The notes below the pieces were generated by a model. The model was not told where the DNA came from. It made no database searches and saw nothing but the letters and a program-made list of their open reading frames with translations. A program made the translations under genes and the position numbers. From NCBI GenBank assembly GCA_021209875.1, contig JAGYVD010000008.1, positions 186,001 to 250,000 on the forward strand: a DNA stretch of 64,000 nucleotides, given 5' to 3'. Position 1 is the stretch's first letter. Every line of letters starts with the position of its first letter. Shown in pieces: positions 1 to 11,027 of this stretch. The stretch is from Rosellinia necatrix (lineage: Eukaryota; Ascomycota; Sordariomycetes; Xylariales; Xylariaceae).

Positions 1-2559
1 AAAACTATTTAAAAAATATTATTTAGCTTTAAAAAACTTATTAATAAATATAATATTTATTAATATAACAAAAAAAAAGTTTTGTATAAATATTATTTTA
101 AAAGCTTATTTAATTAAAAAAAATTTAAAGTTAAAGTTTTAATTATTTATAACGTTTTAAAATATAAAAATAATATTTTAACAGCTTAACTTATAAAATA
201 TTATAACTTAGTTTTTTAAATATAAATTTAATTTTTAATATTTAAATAGAAACTTTATCTTAAATATAAGCAAAATATTATAAATAACTTTCAAAATACT
301 GCTAAATTAATTATATTTAATTAATTTTAAGATATCCCAGCTTATAAGCTATTTTAAAAAAATTTTAAACTAAAAAAAAACTTTAAAACTTTTTAATATT
401 AACAATTAAAATATTTAAAAAGCTGTGTTTTATAAGCATTAATATATATAAATAAAAATGTGCAGATTAATAAAATCTTATGTATTAAATAAAACATATA
501 TGCTATTATATATATAATATAATCAATATTTAAGCGACTTTTAAATAAAAAAACTGTTTAACTTTTTTAAAAGCTGTATTAAAATTTTTTTAATAATTTA
601 ATAAAATATAATTAATTAAACTAAACTTTAATAATTAAAAATAAATATATTAAATTAATTTATATATATATTTTTAACAAATAAAAATCTTATATAAGTT
701 TTTTAAAAATTAAACGATTTATATATTAAATAAAAAAACGTTATAAGCTTATAGTTTATATTATTAAAAGCGATTTAAATATTTTTATAATAGCTTATAA
801 AAATAAAACTTAATATAAGCTTTAGCTAAAAAATAAAAAAATTAATAACAACATTTTTTTGTTTTATATTAAAAAGCTTGTTAAAAATATTAAACTAGTG
901 TAATAGAAAAACGGAACTGTTAATCCACCTGCAATTATGTTGGTATATATACGCGTACTACTCTGTGACAACAAGCTAATAAAAAAATAATCGCTAAAAT
1001 AAATAAACGGTTAAATAAAGCCGGCTTACTATTAAAACTATAGCTGAAAGCAGTTTAAGCAGCTGTTTAGCTATATAATAAAAGTTTTTTTAAAGCTTAA
1101 AACTTTTATGTTTTTTATTATATGCTTAAATATTAATTTATATAATATTATTAAAAATATAACCTAGCTTAAATAAAAATGTTAACAAGTAATTTACAAC
1201 TAGGTTAAAACAGGATATATATATATAAATGTTCCGTGTATTTAGTAAAAAAAAAAAAACTTGCTGCTAAAAAGCAGCAAGCAAATAAAATTAAACTTTC
1301 AGCTTATATTAAATATTTAATTAAATATAAAACAACTAATTTATATTATATATAAGTTTTTAATAATAAAAGTAATTATTACTAAAAATATTAGATTTAA
1401 TAAAAGCTGTTTTATTTTAAAAAGCAGAAAAAACTAATTATTAAAATCGAACAAGTAGCAGTAAAAAAATTAAAAGCTTTAAATTTAATAAATAAATAGT
1501 AGCACAAAATAAATAAAAAATAAAAGCTTAAAGATATATTATATATAGTTTTTAAAATATAAAAATGTTATAAATATTTATATTTATAGCTAAGTTAATT
1601 AAACTAGTAAATATAAATTAAAAGTAAATATATTAATAATACACATTTTAAACTAAAAACTAGTTTTTAAATATAGCAGTAAAATTTATTATTTTAAAAA
1701 TAACTTTTAAGCTAGAAATAGTTTTAATAAAAGTTTTCAAAATAAAACAATTATAACGTGCAGCAAAAACAGTTATTTATAGCGTTTTAAAACGTTATAA
1801 ATTTTATAATAATAAAAATGTTAATTCTTAAACAAGCTAGCAAAAACTAACTTTAGTTAGTTAAATAAGCAATAAAAATTAAAAAACTTAAATAAAATAT
1901 AAATATATATATAAAATATTTTTACTAATAAGCAGATTAAACTATAAAATTAAGCATAAAAATTGAATAAAAAGCTACAAAATAATATAAAAAGCTTAAT
2001 ATTTATTATAATAATATATATAAAGCTAAAGATTAACTTGTTAAAAATTATATTTAAAATATTTTAATAAAAACATTTTTTTAAAACAAATAAAAGCTTT
2101 ATATTTTAAAATTCGCTAATATAGAATATTATATATTATATTTATAGCTATAATATAACAATATAAAACTAATTAATTAAAAGCTAGTTTAAAAATTAAA
2201 TATATCGGGATAATTTTATTAAAAACTTTTTATAAAATAAAAAAGCTCAAAAATTATGTTATAAAACAATTTTTTAAAAAAAACATATTAAAAATATTTA
2301 TTATAAAAAAAATTATAAAAATAGTTCTAATAAAAAATAAAAATAAACTATTGTTATTTAAATAAATGTTTATATATAAGTTTAATAAAAAGAAATTTCT
2401 AAAAGTTTATAAAGTAAAGCTAGTTATATAAAAAAATTTATAAATAACAAATATATTTTAATTAATATATGCTATAACGTTTATAGCAAATTCTTTTTAA
2501 ATAATAATAGTATTAAATATATATTTTAACTTAAAAATTAAAAAGTTTAAGATAATATT

Positions 2560-2950
2560 AATATTTTTAAATATTTTACAAAATAATAAACTGTTTATTA
2601 TATATTTAATCTTAAACAGCTTTAAACAGCAAAAAAAACTATATTATTAAATAAAGCTTTATATAAGCTATTAAACTTTTATTATTATAACAAAAATTTT
2701 TTAAATATTTTAAAACGTTTTAAACAAATTATATTTAATTAAAAACTATATTTATTTTATAATTTAAATCATAAAATATTTATTTTGTTTTATATAAACA
2801 ATTTTTAATTATATATAAAAAAACAATAAAAATTAGCTTAAAAATTATTAATAAAATTAAAAAGCTTATAAATTTAAAAATAACAAAATATCGCTTAATT
2901 TTTAAAAATTAAAATAATTTATAATTATATAAAAAACGATTATATTAATA
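2560..2950 (+). pseudogene. Ty1/copia reverse transcriptase relic (RIP-degraded)
   Basis: One plus-strand frame (codons starting at 2650 and at 2791, exactly 47 codons apart) reads NKALYKL followed by FILFYINNF. These correspond to the copia RT motifs NKALYGL and the catalytic YVDD box. YVDD to YINN is what G-to-A change of GTn GAY GAY codons gives. Tandem stop codons lie right after the box, and further RT-like spacing (KLLIKLKSL) follows. The gene is dead. The family is recognised from motif order only. No element boundaries or LTRs could be found for this copy. Confidence 0.6.
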
Positions 2951-3152
2951 TATAATTAACATATTAAAAAAATTGAACCTTAATTTAATTTAATTAATAA
3001 CGGTTAAATTTAAAAACACTACTTTTATATAAAAAGCTGCTTAAATATATAAAGCAAGCTGTAAAAAAAAAAATTAAAACATATTAAAAAAAAATCAGCT
3101 TAATATGTGATATAACGATTATATTATAACTAAATATAATATTTATAGCTGT

Positions 3153-3390
3153 AGTCACAGATAACTGGTTGGCCAATCGGGCATGTGGCACGGACCAGTA
3201 TCCGTACACCTGTTGCCAACTGGGGCGCACAGACCAGCTGTAGCGCACAGACAGGACCCACCCCACACACCTGCACTTAGCCAGAATTCTAGTGGGCTAA
3301 TTCCTCCCACTTACTCTTTCCTTTTTCATCTGTAGATTTTTCGTACAATACATCACTTATTGCTGAAGCCTTGACTTCATATTTGTGACT
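3153..3390. mobile_element. Possible 238-bp MITE or other short non-RIP insertion
   Basis: A patch of normal base composition inside the AT-rich block. It begins AGTCACAGATA (3153-3163) and ends TATTTGTGACT (3380-3390), an imperfect terminal inverted repeat (10 of 11). A direct repeat AGCTGTA occurs just outside at 3147-3153 and 3399-3405, slightly offset from the inverted repeat ends. It has no coding capacity. It may be a miniature inverted-repeat element inserted after RIP of the surroundings, or one too short to be a RIP target. The exact ends and class are uncertain. Confidence 0.4.
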
Positions 3391-5119
3391 GGTGCAACAG
3401 CTGTATTATTATTAAAGCATTTTATAAACTTAAACCTAAATGATATAAAAGCAGCCGATTAAATAATTTATTATTTATATTATATAAAGTTTTTTAAAAG
3501 TATATATAAAAGCAGAGATTTAGCAGCCCAGGTTTTATTAATTATAAAAAACGCGTTATGTATAAACAACGTAAAATCAAACGTTTTTTATATAAATATA
3601 TTATATTTTTATTTAAAAATATAATTTTTTAAAATTATTAAATAAAATATAATTTTAATTTTTATAATAAAAGCTAAAATGATTATTATAAGCTTCACAG
3701 GTAAAAAATAGTAGTTTTAATATAGTTTTTAAAAATTTTATTTTAAATATAAAAATATATAAATAGTTTATTTAAATAATACTTAAACCATGTGTTTAAT
3801 AATAAATAAATATAAAAAAATTATTATAAAGCTTAAATATATAAATATATAAAATATATAATTTAAATAAAAATATTAAAAAGTTTATTGATAATAAAAT
3901 ATTTTTTATTAATTAAATGCTGGGAAATAATTTTATAAAAACTTTATATAAATATAGTTTAAATATTTTAAAGTTTTATTTAATTTAAACGATTTATATT
4001 ATAATATAAAAAGAATTAATAAACTGCAGGTTTAAACTTTTAATACTTAATTAAAAAATTAAAAAATAAAAATATTTAAAATTTTTAGTTTTATATAATT
4101 TTTAAAAAACGTTTTTATATTTTTAATATTTATTAAGATTTTTAAATTATTAAACTTGTTTAATATATTAAAACCACATTTTAAAATTAAATTATAACAA
4201 GCTTTTTAAATAACGTTTAAAAATATAAACTATATAATAAAAATAAATAAAAAACTATAATGAAATAAAAGCAAAAATATAAAAAAATAATAAATAAAAA
4301 ATAACTAGTTATAAAAATATAAATATTAAAAACAGCTAAAAATATATAAAAAGTATAAAAATTTGTAAAAATAAATATGTGCAAACCTATAATATTTTAT
4401 TTTTTTTAAATATTAAAAACTTTACATAATAAAATTTTAAAGTTTAAAATAGTTTATTTTAAATTAATTAATAATTAAGAAAAATTTATAATAATTATTT
4501 AATATAATATTAAAAATAAAACAAAAAATATAAAAAATATTTAATTATTAATTAAATATTTAAAAATTAATTTTATATTATAAGTTATATATTAATTAAT
4601 TAATTAAAATATATAAAATAAAATATAAATTAAAAGATATTTTATATTTAAAAATATAATATTAATATTAATTATTATATTTAATAGTTTTATAATATAA
4701 TTTATTTTATCAATTAATAAATATAGTATTAATATAGCTTAAATAAAATATTTTTAAGTAATATTTATTAGATTTAGATATAAATAAATAAAATAAACAC
4801 AGTTTTTATAATAATAACTATAATATTATTTATTATATAATATTTTAAATTAAAAGGAGCTAATAAAAACAGTATATATAATTATATAAAGTTTAACAGT
4901 AGCAGTTTAACAATATTAATTATAATAAAGCTTTAAAAATTTAAAACAATATATTTTTATATTTAAATTTAAATTTAAATCAAATAAGCTTAATAAAAAT
5001 AAATTTAAAAAAAATATTATAAAAATAAATTAGTTTGTTTTTTAATTTTAAATATTATATTTAAATAAATTATAAATAATTAAAAGAAATATTAAAAATA
5101 TTATTTATAATAATATAAG

Positions 5120-5262
5120 GAGCAGAAATAATAAAAATAATAAAAGCAGCGTTAATAGCAGCAGCAGTAATAAAAATAGCAGCAGCAGCAATAAAAATAA
5201 TAGTAGTAGCAGCAGTAGTAGCAGCAGCAGCAGCAGTATAAATATAAGCTTAGCAGCAGTAA
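5120..5262. repeat. AGC/AGT trinucleotide-rich tract in the AT block
   Basis: Irregular runs of AGC and AGT triplets interspersed with AATAAAAATA, ending in several uninterrupted AGC units near 5220-5240. It is the most GC-containing stretch of this part of the block and probably a decayed simple repeat. Confidence 0.6.
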
Positions 5263-7720
5263 AATAATTTTAATAATTATTTATGATAATTATTAATAAT
5301 TTAAAATATATTAAGAAATAAATTATATTAATAATTTATAAATAAAAATAATTTAATTAATAAATATAATATATAATAAATTATAATAATATTTATAAAT
5401 TAATATAATTATAATAAAATTTTAAAATTATAGCTTTAATAAATAAAAATAATAAATTTATAAAAAATAAAAATATATTTTAAAATAATAAAAAAAACTA
5501 TATTTTATATTAATATATTAAAATTTAATAAAAAGATATAAGCAAAAAATTATATATAGCTTATATATTTAAACTTAAAAAAAAAAGAAAAACATTAAAA
5601 ATAAAAATTAAATATTAACTTATATTTAAACTATTAATAAATTATTAATTATATTTAAACGCTAATAAAACTTTTATTAAGTTTTATTAAAATATAAAAT
5701 AATAATATAATTAAAAATATATATTTAAAAAATTATTTTTTAAATATGTTAATATAATTAAAAATAAACTATTTATAGCTTTAAAAAAGCTGCGCTACAT
5801 AATTTTATTTCTATTTATTATTATATATAAATAAATTAATTATATTAATAAAATATAGATATTATTAAAACATAAGCTAATTAACTTATGAAAAATACTT
5901 AAAAAAATTAATTTAAATAAAAAATTTAAAAAGCTATTTAAAAATAAAACCTTAAATTAATTAATAAATTAACTTATTTAAAAATATATAATAATAATAT
6001 AAAATAGCTTAATAATTAAACTAGAAATTTTTATTTTAAAGATTTTTAAACAAAATATATATATATATAAAATATAGTTTTAATGCTGCATTTATAAACA
6101 TTATACGTTTAAAATAAAAACAACTTTTAAAATTATTTTTATTATAAAATTAATATATATAAATATTTATAGCTTATTATATTACATAAAAGCTGTTTAA
6201 TAAATGCGATTATTTATGCTAAATATTCTTAAAATATTTCCACGCTTTTAATAATTAATAAATCTTTCTACAGATAGATCCACACCTCTGTTAAATATAT
6301 TAGTTTAAAAGGCTCAAAATAATAAATTAAATATTTTGTTTATAATTTTCATTAATTTAATAAAACAAAATTTATTAAAAATAAATAATACTGCCGTATA
6401 AAATAAAAAAATTAAAATAAAACAAATTTATTAAATAATTTATTAAATTAAAATTATATTGTTGTAAACAGGATTTAATTTAACCATTTTTAAATATAAA
6501 TCAAACAATAAATATTATTATTATTAAAAACGAATAAAAATAATAAAACATCATATTAAAATTTTAATATATTTATTATTAAATAATTTATTACATTTAA
6601 AATTATAACAAAACAATTATAAATTTAATAAAATTATTTATAACGTCAAAGAAATTTCAAGTTATTTAAAAATAAAATTAAAAGGCTATTTAGCTTAATA
6701 TTTATTTATATATTATTAAAAGTAATAAAATATTATAAAAACTTTAAAAATTAAAAAAAAAAGTTAAATAATAATAAATTTTATAAAATTTAATTTTATA
6801 AAGCTAGCTTGGACATGAGCTTAATTTAAGCTTAATCAACTATAAAACAAAAAAGTTAAATAAATAAAAACTATGATATAAAAAATGAAATTCAATATGT
6901 TTTAAACAACGTTTAAATATTTTGTAATTTTATAATAACATATTATAAGCTTTAAAAATTAAACATGAAATTTTTAATGTAACAATTAAATAATAATATT
7001 TTATTAAAAATAAAATAAAAATAACCAATTATATTATTAAATAATATTTAACAGCAAAATATATTGTTAAATTGCTATTATATAATCTTTAAATATTATT
7101 AATTTAATTAACATATAAAATATATTATATTTATACTAAAAATAATATAGCGTTGTTATATTTAGTTATAATAAATAAAATATAATATATAAAAATAATT
7201 AATTATTAACATAAAATATATTATATTGTTTATAAAATATAAATTGTAATTTATATATGAGAAAACAGTAAAGTTTTTTTATAAACATTTATAACTAGTT
7301 TCTAATATAAATATAATATAAAAATAAATTATTATAATAATAATATTTAAAACTATAACTCAATATTATAATTTAATAACTATAATTAATCAAAAATAAT
7401 AGCAATTTTAATATAATTATAAAAAACTTATTTATTAAAATTAAAATTAGCAAAGTTATAACTAAAATCAAAATTATTTTTGTTATTAATCCTGCTACTG
7501 CAAATATATAAAGTTTTTTAACTAAAATTAATAAAAAAAAAACGAAAGAAAAATAAAAATACAAACCATATAAGTAGTAATAAATATTTTAATAAATAAT
7601 TATAAAAACATAATTAAATATAAAAAAAAAGTTATTAAAATATAAAAACACAGATTAAAATACAGAAGTACAAATTAAAATATCATTTTAAAAACCTACT
7701 TAAAAATCTATTTAAAGATC

Positions 7721-8882
7721 TACTAATAACCTACAAGATCTTTTAAGCTTTTATTTACGAACTGCTGTATTATTAGCTTCACCTTCTTTCTTACTTATTA
7801 AGTCAATTAAAGTCATATATTGGTCCTAATTTAGAATCCTTGTCGTATTAGCTGTAGCCAGCAATACAATACTATTATTTTACGTGCCGCTGGCCCTTAC
7901 ACTACTGTACGATACTTAAAGATGTGGTAGTGGCCTACGTACATAATACAACAAGCGAGGGTAAATTGGGATAGATATGACTATAAATAAATGCCCCTGC
8001 CGGAAAATGGGCGGTAGATTGTTCTACTACATCCTTCAGCTTAAGCCAACTACAGCCAAATGCCGTAGGGATCTACCTCACATAAAAATGGGGACATTTC
8101 AGCTGAGTTCGCGTTAAGGTCGCGCGCGGTCAGGCTGTCGGCGGTTAATTCATGCCATATTTGCAAATTATAGCAGCTGGCGTGGAATCTCAGCTCTGAG
8201 TGCCCTGCTGCAGGCTAGAGAGTAATCATGCGACGGCTTTGTCGAATAGGACCACTAAGCGAGGAATCCGCCTAGAATCGCGACAATTAAACTCAAGAGA
8301 GCATTTTGTACGCGTTCTCGACATGCGACCAGACTTTCAGATACATTCGTCTTGCGATACAACCCACTATACAACAGAGTTCCTTGTGCATATCTGAATT
8401 AATAGTACGGCTACGTACAGCCTGGTCAAGTGCCCTATTTGATAATCTTCTATTCTTGCCTCTAGACGTGGTGGTATTGTGGCCCCATGCGGCTGTTTTC
8501 TTTGTGATCCGGCAGGTAAAGTTAGTTAGATAATTAGAAGCGATGGGCGGGACTAACCGAGCTAGGATCATAAAAGAAATAGTTTACGAATGCAACCGTG
8601 GGGGCTGCCTGCTTTTACATAACTTAGAACTTCCCGCCCAAGATACATGTTATCGAATGGACGAATGATATACGGTGGATCTTCGGCGCCTCACCCCTTC
8701 CCGGCCGATTCCTGCAGCCGGGCTGAGGTTTCAATCTACCGCCGCGCTCTGTGACGCTGAGATACGAGCCTTCTCATCCAATCATATGGGAATGGTGCTG
8801 TCGGGAAATGGGTGGTTGTGGCACGCATGCTGGAACGAGCCTGCTCCTGGCGTGATAGCGATGATTAGGTACAAAAGGAAGA
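7721..8882. other. Boundary region without a supported gene
   Basis: Composition rises from the AT-rich block to about half GC. Only short overlapping open frames occur on both strands between 8200 and 8930, none with recognisable features. I see no RNA gene. It may hold the promoter of the gene starting at 8883. Confidence 0.5.
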
Positions 8883-10031
8883 ATGGGAAGGTCACCATAT
8901 CCGAATCACCTCCACTCCATGTCTTACAGTAGACCACCTCAAGACGAACTCGTACCGGACCAATATCAAGACGATATGGCTGATGAAGGACATCCGAGTT
9001 TCGATGACGTTACCGTCTTTGACCTCTACGAGAAGCAGAATATCGGGGAACAAGCCGCAAAGGGAGGACTCAAGACCTACATTGCCGATCCTGATTCCGG
9101 GTTGGTATACGCTAGCAGCAAGTCGGACTACGCTGTCCTCGTTGAGCGAGTTCTATGTGTAGATGGCCAGGAGAAGGAATGTGTGGGCGAGTCTACAGCG
9201 AAACAGAGGATGACGCTGCTCATTTTGAGAATACAAGTCAACACGCAGAAACCGGACGCCCAAGTCCGCGCGGTGGCCGCCACGCTGAGCATCCAGAACG
9301 CGAAGACGGGCCCAAAGGCTAACCCGGTCTTGGAGGCGTGGGCCCCTTTCCGACGGCTGCAGCTCAGCGATCCGCAAAAGGTGGCTTATAAAAACACGGT
9401 CAGGGCGCAGGGTACACTTGGCACCGGAGGGGTGTCGTTCGGCGTCGAAGCACGCGCCGAACTGGGCCGCGAGACGGAAATCGCCTTCGACCGTGTTTAT
9501 TACGACACGGCGTATGCGGCCATCCGGGCGGATAAGGCAACAAGGCAGAGGGGCGGCGTTACATGGTACATGGAGCAGAGCAAGGTCCAGACCAAGAGCG
9601 TGCCGCCGGAGCTCTTTGCCGCCGTTCTCTTCACGCGAGAAACAGACGACGCATACATGGTAGGCTTCGACATCGACGTCTACGGGGGCACGAGCTACGA
9701 CTTCCGTAACAAGGTGAAGCGGGCCTTTGGCCGCAGGCCTGGGCACACCAGACCGTTCCTGGTACAGCCTGCCGTCCCGGCAGCGGTGCGCGGGGGCGAG
9801 GGTAGGGCTTTTCTGCGAAGCGTGAGAAGCAACAATCTCGGAGCACTCAGGGCGAAAGATGACAGCACTGTCCTGGTCATTATTCGACAGGAGGAGAAGG
9901 AAGAGGGTATCATTCTGCAGAACGAGGAAAACGGCGGCGATGGCGTCAAACAGGAGCGTGCTGAGCAAGACGCTGGTCAAGGTGGGGTTGGTGAGCCCGG
10001 GGAGGAAAGCCGCCCTTGGGCCGAGGCATAA
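8883..10031 (+). CDS. Uncharacterised 382-aa intracellular protein
   Basis: Single-exon frame of 382 codons. An alternative in-frame ATG at 8919 (MSYSRPPQDE) would drop twelve residues. The N-terminal 60 residues are polar and acidic. Residues about 100-300 look like a mixed beta-rich domain with alternating hydrophobic strands and a VSFGVEARAELGRETEIAF segment. The last 40 residues are Glu/Gly-rich and probably disordered. No signal peptide or membrane segment is apparent. The general layout resembles lineage-specific fungal proteins of unknown function, but I do not recognise the family with certainty. A 298-codon open frame runs antisense over the same DNA. The plus frame is preferred because it is longer and has a protein-like hydrophobic pattern. 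It is the first gene after the AT-rich block and has no introns, unlike most genes here. Confidence 0.55.
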   Translation: MGRSPYPNHLHSMSYSRPPQDELVPDQYQDDMADEGHPSFDDVTVFDLYEKQNIGEQAAKGGLKTYIADPDSGLVYASSKSDYAVLVERVLCVDGQEKECVGESTAKQRMTLLILRIQVNTQKPDAQVRAVAATLSIQNAKTGPKANPVLEAWAPFRRLQLSDPQKVAYKNTVRAQGTLGTGGVSFGVEARAELGRETEIAFDRVYYDTAYAAIRADKATRQRGGVTWYMEQSKVQTKSVPPELFAAVLFTRETDDAYMVGFDIDVYGGTSYDFRNKVKRAFGRRPGHTRPFLVQPAVPAAVRGGEGRAFLRSVRSNNLGALRAKDDSTVLVIIRQEEKEEGIILQNEENGGDGVKQERAEQDAGQGGVGEPGEESRPWAEA

Positions 10032-11027
10032 CTCGCCTATCCAGAGCACATGGGCAGCTCCGGCTCAAGGCTTGGATAGGGGATGTAATAGCACCTATTA
10101 CCAGTAACTACCTAGTTACCTGGCTAAGAAAATTAACCTACCGCGTAAAGGACACGAGCAACTAAGGCATTGCCCAAAAGCCTGAGCGGCTGAGGTATCC
10201 AGTTATTGATCATGAGATCGGCATTAGCTATACTATCACTAACTAGTTAGTTATAAGATGTACACAATGCAACAATTAGGGGTAGTCCAAGTTCGTAGTG
10301 TTGGGTAGCCCAGAAGTGGCCTCAGCCTCGGCGCTAGCGAACCAAAGAACTACGCCCCATGTTCTCATCTGTAACTACCTACACTACCTGGAATGGATGT
10401 ATACTCGGCGCGTGTAGTGGCTGGCGACTGGTGGCGTCTGCGGTGGCCGTATCCGGTGATGATATGCAATGCATGCAGTCACCAGTGAGCTGCGGCGAGG
10501 TCGCTGTAAATAGGTACAGTAGTGGTTATTTGGTATGTACAGTATGTGTACAAATACTCATTCAACTAACCTACCGAGTTTAGCGACGTAAGTAGTGTAC
10601 TTGAGTCTATATATGTCTACAAGCAACCCCGCCTTCTTTAGAGCTCCAAGGCGTCGCCACGGCGGCTACAGCCAGCGAAATCGATGTAAAGTGATCTGAA
10701 TTTGTGCAGTGAAGGCGACGGAGTTGGGTGACGCTACTGTTGTCGAATATAGCACATGAGGTACCACCACGGCGGGGAAGAAAAGGAATGAATCTAGTTA
10801 ATTGAAATATTAAAAAAAGGGACACCAAGAATGTCGCGGGGGTCAATACTCTTGCCAAGACCGTTCGTAAACATTGTACACTCCCATAACTAATCGATAA
10901 TTATATTGCAACGTCAGCTGCAGCCGGACTTCATATGCTAGCTTTGTAGCCACCATCCTGCGCGCGTCGGCCCGGGCCCCTGTGTCTTCCGTGCGATCAT
11001 ACCTCCGGTGTGCGTGTCGACTGAATA
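10032..11027. other. Intergenic region before the subtilase gene
   Basis: About 1 kb without a supported gene. Short open frames on both strands (10359-10583 plus, 10607-11037 minus) lack any protein features. Likely contains the 3' end of the 382-aa gene and the promoter of the protease gene. Confidence 0.45.

Larger units (their letters stand above)
1..7720. repeat. AT-rich RIP-type block
   Basis: Almost entirely A and T, with long runs of TA-rich sequence and stop codons in all frames. The remaining G and C sit mostly in AGC/GCT, AAGCTT and ACGTT contexts. This fits repeat-induced point mutation (CpA to TpA on both strands) of old transposon sequence, a known process of filamentous ascomycetes. 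Only two patches have normal composition: about 900-975 and about 3150-3405. No live gene is visible. The few open frames are low-complexity Ile/Leu/Lys/Asn artefacts. The right edge grades into normal sequence around 7.7 kb. Confidence 0.9.

Noticed and set aside
7373..7564. 63-codon Ile/Leu-rich minus frame in the AT block
   Set aside because: Composition artefact of AT-rich DNA, not a membrane protein gene.
9153..10049. 298-codon antisense open frame over the 382-aa gene
   Set aside because: Arg/Leu-rich and without protein-like hydrophobic pattern. Likely a shadow of the plus-strand gene.
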